DNA of 64,000 bases from Geobacter sp. UBA5735 (lineage in GTDB: Bacteria; Desulfobacterota; Desulfuromonadia; Geobacterales; Geobacteraceae), in contig DIFZ01000046.1 of assembly GCA_002419385.1 (NCBI GenBank), positions 164,132 to 228,131 on the forward strand, read 5' to 3'. This document shows positions 35,533 to 42,949 of this stretch, piece after piece. Numbering within the stretch: the first letter of the stretch is position 1; each line of letters starts with the position of its first letter. The position numbers and the translations under genes are program-made. The notes beneath the pieces were generated by a model that saw nothing but the letters and a program-made list of their open reading frames with translations, made no database searches and had not been told where the DNA came from.

Positions 35533-35561
35533 TTGACAGCGATCCTTGTATGCGGATATAT
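35533..35561 (+). promoter_or_regulatory. Promoter with ars operator, second arsR
   Basis: TTGACA (35533-35538), 17-base spacer, ATATAT (35556-35561). A degenerate copy of the shared operator covers 35541-35558 (13 of 18 bases match TATCCGCTCATGCGGATA, the right half ATGCGGATA being perfect). Confidence 0.65.
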
Positions 35562-35568
35562 GTCCATC

Positions 35569-35907
35569 ATGAACAAGACAGCCCATATGTTTAAGGCACT
35601 ATCAGATGAAACCCGTCTACGTATTCTTTGTCTTCTCCTGGAAGGGGAGTTGTGTGTTTGCGATATCATGGATGTGCTCCTGCTCCCCCAATCCACCGTT
35701 TCCCGCCATCTTGCCTTCTTGAAAACTGCGGGCTTGGTGGTCGATCGCCGGTGCGGGGTCTGGATGTACTATTCACTGGTGGAGCACGGAAATGATATCA
35801 GCAGGGAACTGCTGAAGTACTTGCGGGAAAACCGCTTCGATAACGAGGTCGTGTCCGCGGACCGGGATCGGCTTGCCGGTTTTTGCCGACCGGACAGATG
35901 TCTCTAG
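35569..35907 (+). CDS. arsR: ArsR-family arsenite repressor (second copy)
   Basis: 112 aa. FKALSDETRLRIL, then GELCVCDIM with Cys29 and Cys31, and PQSTVSRHLAFLK as recognition helix. The third Cys of the classic CVCDLC is Met here; the C-terminal FCRPDRCL could supply another ligand. ATG 35569 aligns with the start of the third copy; upstream in-frame codons overlap the -35 and -10 elements. Very similar to the third copy at 36282, so these two arose by duplication. Confidence 0.9.
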   Translation: MNKTAHMFKALSDETRLRILCLLLEGELCVCDIMDVLLLPQSTVSRHLAFLKTAGLVVDRRCGVWMYYSLVEHGNDISRELLKYLRENRFDNEVVSADRDRLAGFCRPDRCL

Positions 35908-35947
35908 GTGGTTTCCACTGCAAGCTGCCAAGCTGCGGGAGAGTGCT

Positions 35948-36190
35948 ATGAAGAGGCGATTATGCCGTGAATGCACAGCTGAGATGATCAAGGAACTTAC
36001 CCCTGAGGGACCCAGGTTTTTCTGCAAGAACTGTGAAGACTACCATCCCTACGACGAATTCGACATGGAACCGTTCTGCCCCCAATGCGGCGATGCGCTG
36101 CAGATCTGCTCCAAGTGCAGCCAGGGTTTTTTCTGCGCGACCTGTGGTGGTCTGGTTTCAAGGAAAAAAATTGTCTGGAAGGAAAAGTAG
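35948..36190 (+). CDS. Small double zinc-ribbon protein
   Basis: 80 aa with four CxxC knuckles: CREC, CKNC, CPQC and CSKC/CATC further on, giving two or more zinc ribbons. No enzymatic domain. ATG 35948 follows GGGAGAG. It sits between the two similar arsR genes and would be co-transcribed with the first of them; a role as a metal buffer or protein adaptor is guesswork. Confidence 0.7.
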   Translation: MKRRLCRECTAEMIKELTPEGPRFFCKNCEDYHPYDEFDMEPFCPQCGDALQICSKCSQGFFCATCGGLVSRKKIVWKEK

Positions 36191-36246
36191 CCTGTGGCTG
36201 GTTTGCCCGATTGAACATTTCCCTCAGGGTGCATGAAACTTTCCGC

Positions 36247-36275
36247 TTGAATATAACCGCATGAGCGGATATGGT
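36247..36275 (+). promoter_or_regulatory. Promoter with ars operator, third arsR
   Basis: TTGAAT (36247-36252), 17-base spacer, TATGGT (36270-36275). The spacer is occupied by ATAACCGCATGAGCGGATAT (36253-36272), the shared operator in reverse orientation with one mismatch. Confidence 0.7.
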
Positions 36276-36281
36276 ATGATT

Positions 36282-36620
36282 ATGAAAACTTCCGCACGAA
36301 CATTCAAAGCTTTGTCTGACGAAACCCGTCTTCGTATCCTCGGTCTTCTCCTGGATGGAGAACTTTGTGTTTGCGACATCATGGCGGTTCTGCAGCTTCC
36401 GCAGTCGACGGTTTCCAGGCATCTGGCATACCTGAAGAATGCAGGTTGGGTCGATGACCGCAGATGCGGGGTCTGGATGTACTATTCCATAATCGAAAAC
36501 GGCAGCACTCTGCAACGATGCCTGTTGAAAGTCCTGCGCGAGAATCTGCCCCAGAGTGCAGTTGTGGTCGCCGACCGGGAGAGGCTTCAGGGATTCAGCA
36601 CGGATAACAGTTGCGCCTGA
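36282..36620 (+). CDS. arsR: ArsR-family arsenite repressor (third copy)
   Basis: 112 aa: FKALSDETRLRIL, GELCVCDIM with Cys29 and Cys31, PQSTVSRHLAYLK, and a C-terminal NSCA Cys that may complete the As(III) site. ATG 36282 or 36276 is preferred; ATG 36261 lies inside the operator. A decayed copy of its 3' end, again followed by the operator, lies before acr3 (40392). arsC follows. Confidence 0.9.
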   Translation: MKTSARTFKALSDETRLRILGLLLDGELCVCDIMAVLQLPQSTVSRHLAYLKNAGWVDDRRCGVWMYYSIIENGSTLQRCLLKVLRENLPQSAVVVADRERLQGFSTDNSCA

Positions 36621-36637
36621 ATTTTTTTGCACCAATG

Positions 36638-36655
36638 TATCCGCTCATGCGGATA
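36638..36655 (+). promoter_or_regulatory. ars operator before arsC
   Basis: TATCCGC-TCAT-GCGGATA, a perfect inverted repeat between arsR and arsC. It lets the ArsR proteins control arsC separately from arsR. Confidence 0.75.
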
Positions 36656-36673
36656 TTTATGAGATTGACATTA

Positions 36674-37096
36674 ATGAAAAAAAGAGTCCTTTTTCTCTGC
36701 ACTGCAAATTCCTGCCGCTCCCAGATGGCGGAGGGGATCGCCAATCATTTTCTCGGCGTCAGACTGGAGGCTTTTTCCGCGGGGACAGCGGCGTCCTACG
36801 TCAATCCCCGGGCAATTGAGGTCCTGAGAGAAATGGGGATCGATATTTCCGGCCACCGTTCGAAGAGTCTGGATGAGTTTGCCGGGCAAAACTTTGACTT
36901 TGTTATCACTCTCTGCGGAGACGCCAACGAGAAGTGTCCTCTTCATTTCGGTGGCGTGCGGAGAACTCATATGGGTTTTCCCGATCCTGCCAGGGCAATG
37001 GGGACGGAAACCGAGGTGCTTGAGGAATTCAGAAAAGTCAGGGACGAAATCAAGGGTGCCATCGTTGCTTTCTTTGATCGTGAAATCAGTGAATAG
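36674..37096 (+). CDS. arsC: Thioredoxin-coupled arsenate reductase ArsC
   Basis: 140 aa low-molecular-weight phosphatase fold. FLCTANSCRSQMAEG is the CX5R loop with nucleophile Cys9; LCGDANEKC supplies Cys81 and Cys88, spaced like Cys10, Cys82 and Cys89 of S. aureus ArsC; HMGFPDPA matches the HWGFDDPA segment. It reduces arsenate to arsenite by a three-cysteine relay re-reduced by thioredoxin. ATG 36674 begins the conserved KKRVLFLC; ATG 36659 is possible. Confidence 0.94.
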   Translation: MKKRVLFLCTANSCRSQMAEGIANHFLGVRLEAFSAGTAASYVNPRAIEVLREMGIDISGHRSKSLDEFAGQNFDFVITLCGDANEKCPLHFGGVRRTHMGFPDPARAMGTETEVLEEFRKVRDEIKGAIVAFFDREISE

Positions 37097-37128
37097 GCAT
37101 AAGAATATCATAAGGGGACGAGAACTAT

Positions 37129-38475
37129 ATGCGTGTCGCAGCCGTACGGAAAACAATGATCGATAGTGAAGCAGAAGTGCTGCCGGCTTTACGGAGTTAT
37201 CCGTCCCGGCTGTTTGTCGAAACCACCACGCGCTGTAATATGAAGTGTCATATGTGTGTCAAGCAGAGCATGGGAAACGGGTTGAAGGAGGGGGATATCT
37301 CCCGTGAAACGTTCGAGGCCATCCTTCCGGCGCTTCCCCATGCGGAGGCTCTCGTCCTCAACGGCATCGGCGAACCGCTACTCCACCGCGACCTTGAGAC
37401 ATTTATCCGCATGGGCAAGGAATCGATGCCGGAAGGCAGTTGGGTGGGTTTTCAGTCCAACGGTCTCCTGCTGGATGAAAACCGGGCTTCGTCACTGGTT
37501 CAGGCTGGACTCGACCGAATATGCCTTTCCCTGGATGCCATCTGCCCTGACACATTCCGGAAAATCCGGGAAGGAGGGGAGGTCAAGGATCTCGAATTCG
37601 CATTTACCGCATTGAACAAAGCACGGAATCGTCATCCCGAAAGTAAGCTGCAGGTCGGGGTCGAATTCGTCGTCATGCGCGAGAACATCCACCAACTTCC
37701 CGACGTGTTGCGCTGGGTATCGAAGTTGGGGGTCTCCTTTGCCATAGTTTCGCACCTCCTTCCCTACGACAGAGAGCATGTATCCCAGATTGCGTATGAC
37801 TACAATACGCAGGAGGCGGTGGAACTTTATCTCTCATGGAAGCAAAAGGGGATGGAACAGGGGATAGACATTACCAATTTCTTTCATGTCTATCATTGCA
37901 AATTCATTCGGTCAGCTGAAGAGCAGCGCATGGTCGATTTTGTCCTGGAAATGATCGCCGAGGCCAGGCAGCGGGATATTTTCCTGCACTGGGAGAACCT
38001 TACCAAACGCGATGTCGCCATGGCGGAGGACCTTGCCGAAACATTTGACAAGGCCAGGGTTGTGGCCGAGGAGATCGGGCTTGATCTGCGATTGCCCGGC
38101 ACTTCGCCCAAAAACGAAAGGAAATGCGACTTTATCGATAACGGTGGCGTATTCGTTTCCTGGGACGGAGAGGTCCACCCCTGCTACTTTCTCTGGCACA
38201 CCTTCCAGTGCCACTTCGCCGGGCGCAAGAAGTATGTGAACAGGACCGTCTTCGGCAACCTGAAGGAAACGGGTGTTTTGGAAATCTGGAATGACCCGAA
38301 GTATCGTGCGTTCCGGGAAGAGGTGCTCAAGCACGAGTATCCCTTTTGCTCCAACTGCAACCTGCTCCCCTGTGAATACATCTATTGCGAGGAGTTCGAG
38401 CAGGACTGCTATACCAACACCGTCCCGTGCGGTGATTGCTTCTGGTGCATGGGATTGTTTCAGTGCCTGTCGTGA
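37129..38475 (+). CDS. Radical SAM/SPASM enzyme (first paralogue), ars island
   Basis: 448 aa. Radical-SAM cluster Cys36-x3-Cys40-x2-Cys43 lies in TRCNMKCHMCVK; LNGIGEPLLH is the GGE-type strand. The C-terminal ~110 residues are a SPASM/twitch region rich in cysteines (HPCYFLW, FCSNCNLLPCEY, CGDCFWCMGLFQC), binding auxiliary Fe-S clusters. This resembles Geobacter-type maturases proposed for metalloenzymes or peptides, but I cannot name the substrate. ATG 37129 follows AGGGGACGAG. It sits between arsC and a free lipoyl protein. A longer paralogue lies at 50841. Confidence 0.85.
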   Translation: MRVAAVRKTMIDSEAEVLPALRSYPSRLFVETTTRCNMKCHMCVKQSMGNGLKEGDISRETFEAILPALPHAEALVLNGIGEPLLHRDLETFIRMGKESMPEGSWVGFQSNGLLLDENRASSLVQAGLDRICLSLDAICPDTFRKIREGGEVKDLEFAFTALNKARNRHPESKLQVGVEFVVMRENIHQLPDVLRWVSKLGVSFAIVSHLLPYDREHVSQIAYDYNTQEAVELYLSWKQKGMEQGIDITNFFHVYHCKFIRSAEEQRMVDFVLEMIAEARQRDIFLHWENLTKRDVAMAEDLAETFDKARVVAEEIGLDLRLPGTSPKNERKCDFIDNGGVFVSWDGEVHPCYFLWHTFQCHFAGRKKYVNRTVFGNLKETGVLEIWNDPKYRAFREEVLKHEYPFCSNCNLLPCEYIYCEEFEQDCYTNTVPCGDCFWCMGLFQCLS

Positions 38476-38620
38476 AAGAAGCACTCATGACTGTAGTTGG
38501 GAGAGTTGCAGACCTGCCTGATTTTTCTCGAGGGTAGCTCCTCAGGGTAGTGGTTAAAATTGTCTGCTGTTGCGGTTCCGGCAGGCTTTGACCAATATTG
38601 GTCCGGGGAAGGGGGCTTTT

Positions 38621-39064
38621 GTGACTGACTTTCTGGAGACAACATTTGATAAGTTCATCTTCAAGGTCAAGGTTGGGGACTTTTATTCAGAGAACGATTG
38701 CTGGGTGCGTATCGAAGGCCTGAACGCAACGGTCGGGGTAACAGACTATTTGCAGAAATCCAGCGGAGACGTCGCCTTTCTTGAGCCAATACTTCCGGGC
38801 GTGGACGTGGTGGCGGGGGGCAAGCTGGGAGAGCTTGAAACCATGAAAGTCACCCTTGACCTGCAATCACCAGTCAACGGCCGTGTTGTTGAGGTGAACA
38901 AGGAACTTGAAGCCCATCCGGAGCTGATCAACAGCGATCCCTACGGGGCGGGATGGATCTGCAGGATCGAGCTTTCTGATCCCGAGTTGGAAAAGAAACG
39001 GCTCCTTCATGCGGAAGCATACATGGAACTCATGAAGAAGAAAATCGAGAGAGAGGCAGTGTGA
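38621..39064 (+). CDS. GcvH-like free lipoyl-carrier protein
   Basis: 147 aa. GELETMKVTLDLQSPVNGRV corresponds to the lipoylation loop of glycine-cleavage H protein (ESVKA...SPVSG), with Lys76 as the lipoyl attachment site. No glycine-cleavage P or T gene is nearby, so this is probably a dedicated lipoate-binding protein of the kind used outside glycine cleavage, as in sulfur-oxidising sHdr systems. GTG 38621 lies 6 bases after GGGGAAGGGGG. The dithiol could carry sulfur, arsenic or electrons for the flanking cysteine proteins; that is inference. Confidence 0.82.
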   Translation: MTDFLETTFDKFIFKVKVGDFYSENDCWVRIEGLNATVGVTDYLQKSSGDVAFLEPILPGVDVVAGGKLGELETMKVTLDLQSPVNGRVVEVNKELEAHPELINSDPYGAGWICRIELSDPELEKKRLLHAEAYMELMKKKIEREAV

Positions 39065-39068
39065 ATTT

Positions 39069-39524
39069 ATGCAGAAAAAATGCCGAAAAGTGGCGGTGTT
39101 TGCCTGCAGCGGCATCGGCAAATCCTTGGGGACGGTCGCTCGGGAGATCGGCTATGAACTGACTGAAAGGGTCCGGCCCCACGACACGCTGTTGACCTGC
39201 CTGGCTCTTTTGGTGATCAATGATCCCGAGACGCAGAAACTGATTACCGAGAATCCGGTCATAGTCATCGACGGATGTTCCCTCGACTGTGCCAGGAAGA
39301 GCCTGGAAGCGAATGGCGCCCCGCTTGTAAAGGCCTACCAGTCGATCGACTTCTTCAAGAAGCACAAAGATCTCAAGCCCGAAGGAGTCGCTGAACTGAA
39401 CGATGCCGGGAAAAAACTTGCCGCACTTGCTGCCGACGAACTTGCCGGCGTGGTGGATGAACTCTTGAGGGGGGGGGATGACGGACAAGCCAATGAAAGT
39501 CGGAATCATATCCTGCAGCGGTGA
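39069..39524 (+). CDS. DGC-domain cysteine protein (first of pair)
   Basis: 151 aa. Conserved cysteines are Cys13 in FACSGIGKS, Cys44 in LLTCLAL and the Asp68-Gly69-Cys70-x3-Cys74 motif IDGCSLDC, which defines the DGC family, annotated only as putative zinc-binding. It starts 4 bases after the lipoyl gene and overlaps the second DGC gene by 47 bases. Same cysteine positions as its partner, so they are diverged duplicates and may form a heterodimer. Confidence 0.85.
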   Translation: MQKKCRKVAVFACSGIGKSLGTVAREIGYELTERVRPHDTLLTCLALLVINDPETQKLITENPVIVIDGCSLDCARKSLEANGAPLVKAYQSIDFFKKHKDLKPEGVAELNDAGKKLAALAADELAGVVDELLRGGDDGQANESRNHILQR

Positions 39525-39888
39525 GGCCATTCCAGGAGGTACCATTGCCAGGGTCGCCTGTCGCAAGGTTCTCGATGATCTACGCCCAACCCAATGCGTG
39601 ACCATATGTCTTCCCCTCTTCATCGCCGGCGGGGAGGAGGAGAGGATGTTTGCAAACACCTATCCCACCATAACCGTGGATGGTTGCGAGAAGAGATGCG
39701 CTGCATTGGGAACCGAGAAGCTGTCGGCAAGGCCGGCCGGAACTCTCATTGTCGCCGAAATCCTGCGGAAGAGGGGGCTTTGCCCGATAACGAAACTGAG
39801 GGGATTGGGCGCTGAGGAAAAGGATGCTGCTCAGGCAGTGGCCGAAGAGATCGCTGCGGCCATCGACGAAATCCTGGGAGCGGAATGA
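39478..39888 (+). CDS. DGC-domain cysteine protein (second of pair)
   Basis: 136 aa. Cys13 (IISCSG), Cys28, Cys40, Cys44 and VDGCEKRC (Asp68-Gly69-Cys70-x3-Cys74) align position for position with the first DGC protein, with two extra cysteines. ATG 39478 follows a G-rich site inside the end of the first gene; ATG 39493 is an alternative and still overlaps. The tight overlap implies fixed stoichiometry. Confidence 0.85.
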   Translation: MTDKPMKVGIISCSGEAIPGGTIARVACRKVLDDLRPTQCVTICLPLFIAGGEEERMFANTYPTITVDGCEKRCAALGTEKLSARPAGTLIVAEILRKRGLCPITKLRGLGAEEKDAAQAVAEEIAAAIDEILGAE

Positions 39889-39897
39889 GGAGAACCT

Positions 39898-40320
39898 ATG
39901 GCGATTTACCGGAATAAAGTGGAATGGCGCGGAGACCATCTCGGCCGTACCTGGTGCCAGAACGGCATGGAAATGGATTTTTCCGCTCCTCCCGATCTCT
40001 TCGGTCTGCCAGGCGTGCTCACTCCGGAGGACGCCTTCATGGCCGCTGCCAACACCTGCTATCACATGATGGTGGTCTGGGCCATGAAGCGCTTCAGGAT
40101 AGAGTTGGTTTCGTTTGAATGCGAAGCTGAAGGCCATGTGGAGGAGTTCGTGGACAGGACATCATGGTTCAGAAAGGTGGTCTTGTCTCCCAGGCTGGTG
40201 GTAAGGGGAAAGCCTGAAGATGTCGTGCGCCGAGCGCTTGACATGGCGCTCAAGTACTCGACTATCTGCCAGTCGCTTAAATCAGAAGTCTGCATAAATC
40301 CTATCATAGAGATTCGATAA
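39898..40320 (+). CDS. OsmC/Ohr-family thiol peroxidase-like protein
   Basis: 140 aa. TPEDAFMAAANTCYHMMVV carries the first conserved Cys (Cys54) and KYSTICQSLKSEV the second (Cys124), the usual OsmC pair. OsmC/Ohr proteins reduce organic hydroperoxides using lipoyl-dependent or other dithiol reductants, which fits the lipoyl-carrier gene three genes upstream; other members handle sulfur compounds. ATG 39898 follows GAGGAG. It ends the run that begins with the radical SAM gene. Confidence 0.82.
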   Translation: MAIYRNKVEWRGDHLGRTWCQNGMEMDFSAPPDLFGLPGVLTPEDAFMAAANTCYHMMVVWAMKRFRIELVSFECEAEGHVEEFVDRTSWFRKVVLSPRLVVRGKPEDVVRRALDMALKYSTICQSLKSEVCINPIIEIR

Positions 40321-40391
40321 ATAATCATACACAATTAAAAATAATACAAATTTACTTTACAATTTTTACGATTTGATTTAATGTTCTGTTT
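40321..40391. other. AT-rich junction before arsR remnant
   Basis: About 70 bases that are roughly 80 percent A+T, unlike the GC-rich surroundings, directly between the OsmC gene and a decayed arsR fragment. It marks a likely recombination joint. Confidence 0.5.
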
Positions 40392-40474
40392 CAGAACTGT
40401 GGCCCAGTTTCGAAGTTGCGGTCACTGACCGGGAAAGGCTTGCCAGCTTCAGGTAGGGCTGCAGTTGTGCTTGA
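40392..40474 (+). pseudogene. Decayed 3' end of an arsR gene
   Basis: One frame reads PSFEVAVTDRERLASF then a stop, matching the C-terminal end of the third ArsR (PQSAVVVADRERLQGF), followed by GCAGTTGTGCTTGA that parallels the arsR end CAGTTGCGCCTGA. Start and body are missing. The following T-run, TTGCCA and operator also match the arsR-arsC junction. Confidence 0.75.
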
Positions 40475-40491
40475 AGTTTTTTTGCCAGTAA

Positions 40492-40511
40492 TTATCCGCA
40501 CATGCGGATAA
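40492..40511 (+). promoter_or_regulatory. ars operator before acr3
   Basis: TTATCCGCACATGCGGATAA, a perfect 9-bp inverted repeat with a 2-base centre. TTGCCA (40483-40488) upstream and GATAAT overlapping its right arm form a likely promoter, so ArsR binding would block acr3 transcription. Confidence 0.78.
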
Positions 40512-40529
40512 TGGGAGAATAATTCGGGA

Positions 40530-40583
40530 AACAGTTTTTTTACTGTTCAACTTCCCCTACCCCTTCCCCTGGGAAGGGGTTTT
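40530..40583 (+). promoter_or_regulatory. Two hairpins in the acr3 leader, possible attenuator
   Basis: AACAGT-T6-ACTGTT (40530-40547) is followed by CCCCTTCCC-CT-GGGAAGGGG and TTTT (40560-40583), which looks like an intrinsic terminator between the operator-promoter and acr3. Either it limits read-through or there is a second start downstream near TATATAGATAA (40595-40605). Confidence 0.5.
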
Positions 40584-40673
40584 CATGGGAACGCGTTATA
40601 TAGATAAGTAATAACACTTGTGATCGGGTCCGTCCCGTAATTTGATCAAATTGCACCAGGAGGATTTGCAGCA

Positions 40674-41765
40674 ATGAAAGGATTGATGAAAAAGCTGTCT
40701 TTTCTGGACCGTTACCTGACGGTATGGATCTTCGGCGCAATGTTTGTCGGCCTCGGGCTGGGGTATTTCGTGCCCGCTTCGAAAGCGCTCATCAACAAGT
40801 TCCAGGTGGGAACGACAAGTATCCCCATTGCCATCGGCCTGATCCTGATGATGTATCCGCCCCTGGCCAAGGTCAAATATGAGGAGATGCCCCTCGTTTT
40901 CAAGAACAAGAAGGTACTTGGTCTGTCTCTGGTGCAGAACTGGATTGTCGGGCCGATTCTGATGTTCGTCCTTGCCATCGTATTTCTCCACAACTACCCC
41001 GAGTATATGGTCGGTCTTATCATGATGGGTATGGCGCGTTGCATAGCAATGGTCATTGTCTGGAACGACCTGGCCTGTGGCGACCGCGAGTATGCGGCTG
41101 GCCTGGTGGCTTTCAACTCTGTTTTTCAAGTGCTTTTCTTCTCGGTTTACTGCTACGTTTTCGTCACGATATTGCCTCCGCTGTTCGGTTTCAAGGGAGT
41201 GGTCGTAGACATCACCATGGGTGAAATTGCCAAAAGTGTCTTCATCTATCTGGGGATCCCCTTCATTGCCGGTATGATCACCCATTTCAGCTTGACGCGG
41301 ATCAAGGGGAAAGAGTGGTTCGACAAATCCTTTGCCCCGGTTATCAGTCCCCTGACTCTGATCTTCCTCCTCTTCACCATCGTGGTCATGTTCGCCACGC
41401 AGGGAGACAAGATCCTGAGCCGGCCCTTCGACGTGATCGTGATAGCGATCCCGCTGTTCATCTACTTCGTGGTCATGTTCGTAGTTTCCTTCTTCATGAG
41501 TAAAAAGCTGGGAACCGGCTACGAGAAGAGCGCTACGCTCTCGTTTACCGCGGCAAGCAACAATTTCGAACTTGCCATTGCAGTGGCCATCTCGGTTTTC
41601 GGCCTCGATTCCGGGCAGGCGTTCGCGTCAGTCATCGGTCCGCTCGTGGAGGTGCCGGTGCTGATCAGCCTGGTGAACCTGGCGTTCTACTTCCGGAAGA
41701 ATTATTTTGCCGGCGAGATGGGATGCGACATGGTAGCGGCAGCAATCTTGGGTGGTGAAGAATAA
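40674..41765 (+). CDS. acr3: Arsenite efflux carrier Acr3
   Basis: 363 aa, ten transmembrane helices of the bile/arsenite/riboflavin transporter fold. The Acr3 signature ARCIAMVIVWNDLACGD holds the conserved Cys (Cys123) and a second Cys135; SNNFELAIAVAISVFG is the other conserved segment. It exports As(OH)3, possibly Sb(III), using the proton gradient. ATG 40674 follows AGGAGG. Regulated by the operator at 40492. Confidence 0.96.
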   Translation: MKGLMKKLSFLDRYLTVWIFGAMFVGLGLGYFVPASKALINKFQVGTTSIPIAIGLILMMYPPLAKVKYEEMPLVFKNKKVLGLSLVQNWIVGPILMFVLAIVFLHNYPEYMVGLIMMGMARCIAMVIVWNDLACGDREYAAGLVAFNSVFQVLFFSVYCYVFVTILPPLFGFKGVVVDITMGEIAKSVFIYLGIPFIAGMITHFSLTRIKGKEWFDKSFAPVISPLTLIFLLFTIVVMFATQGDKILSRPFDVIVIAIPLFIYFVVMFVVSFFMSKKLGTGYEKSATLSFTAASNNFELAIAVAISVFGLDSGQAFASVIGPLVEVPVLISLVNLAFYFRKNYFAGEMGCDMVAAAILGGEE

Positions 41766-41797
41766 ATGCTGGTATAAAAAACTGAGGAGATATGTTC

Positions 41798-42904
41798 ATG
41801 AAAAAACTGTTCAAGGTCATGCATGAACTCCTGCAACAGGGGGAGAGCTTTGCCGTTGCCACCATTTTCGACAAATCAGGCTCCGCACCGCGGACCGAAG
41901 GCGCGAAAATGGTCGTGAAGCAGGATGGATCGATTTTCGGCACCATCGGCGGCGGGCGTCTTGAAGCAAACGTCATCAAGCTTGCCAGAGATCTCATGCC
42001 GGAGCGGAAAACAGCGATTCAGTCCTTTGATCTGACCAGCAGGGATGCGGCAGCTTCGGAGATGATCTGCGGCGGATCTGGCGAAATCTTGATCGACTTC
42101 ATTGATGCCAGTGATGACAACAACCTGAAGATCTATGCAGAGACCGTAAATATCGTGGCACAGGGCAAAAAGGGGTGGCTGATAACTCTGCTGGGAGAAG
42201 CCTCAGAATCAAAAGGCATCGACAGGCAGCAGTGCCTCGTTGATTCCGGCAAGAACATTATCGGCAGCATAAACTGCAACCCGTACCTGCTGGAAAAGCT
42301 GCTGGCTGGTCCGGCGAAAATCACCATCCATGCGGAAGCATTCGACGAACACCGTTTTCTGGTGGAGCCTTTGCGGCAGGGCGGCACGGTTTTCCTATTC
42401 GGTGCGGGACATGTGTCCCAGAAGATCGCCCCCTTGAGCGAGAGCGTCGGCTTCAGAACCATCGTCATCGATGATCGTGCGGATTATGCCAGTCGAGAGA
42501 GATTTCCGGAGCCGATCGAGCTGAGGGTCATTGAATCCTTCCAAAAACTGCCTGAGCTCGAAATCGACGGGGACAGTTACCTGGTCATCGTCACCAGGGG
42601 GCACCTCTACGACAAGGATGTGCTGGAGCAGGCGGTGAGAAGTGATGCAGCGTACATCGGCATGATCGGCAGCCGCAGCAAGAGAGATCTTGTTTACGCT
42701 GAAATTATGAGTCACGGCTTTGAGAAACAAGAGTTCGATCGAGTGTGTTCACCCATCGGCACGAACATCGGCGCTGAAACACCAGAAGAAATTGCGGTAA
42801 GCATTGTAGGTGAGCTGGTCAAGATCAGATCGGAAAAGAATGAAAACAGTAAAGACAGCAAGACCAAAGGAGCCACCCCCTGTTGCCGGATCAAAGCGGT
42901 ATAG
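41798..42904 (+). CDS. XdhC/CoxI-family protein
   Basis: 368 aa. N-terminal XdhC part: GSAPRTEGAKM, GTIGGGRLEA and MICGGSGEIL; C-terminal Rossmann part: LFGAGHVSQKIAPL and IGMIGSRSKR. XdhC proteins bind molybdenum cofactor, help its sulfuration and insert it into xanthine-dehydrogenase-type enzymes. No such enzyme is in the window, so its client is elsewhere or the role is different. It ends in a basic tail with CC. ATG 41798 lies 8 bases after GAGGAGA. It follows acr3 by 32 bases. Confidence 0.9.
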   Translation: MKKLFKVMHELLQQGESFAVATIFDKSGSAPRTEGAKMVVKQDGSIFGTIGGGRLEANVIKLARDLMPERKTAIQSFDLTSRDAAASEMICGGSGEILIDFIDASDDNNLKIYAETVNIVAQGKKGWLITLLGEASESKGIDRQQCLVDSGKNIIGSINCNPYLLEKLLAGPAKITIHAEAFDEHRFLVEPLRQGGTVFLFGAGHVSQKIAPLSESVGFRTIVIDDRADYASRERFPEPIELRVIESFQKLPELEIDGDSYLVIVTRGHLYDKDVLEQAVRSDAAYIGMIGSRSKRDLVYAEIMSHGFEKQEFDRVCSPIGTNIGAETPEEIAVSIVGELVKIRSEKNENSKDSKTKGATPCCRIKAV

Positions 42905-42949
42905 GAGCAGCGAGACAAAACCAAATCCGAAAGAAAAGGAGCAAAAACG

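Noticed and set aside
38621..39064. Ordinary glycine-cleavage H protein
   Set aside because: The lipoyl site is clear, but no gcvT, gcvP or lipoate ligase gene is near and the neighbours are cysteine proteins in an ars island.
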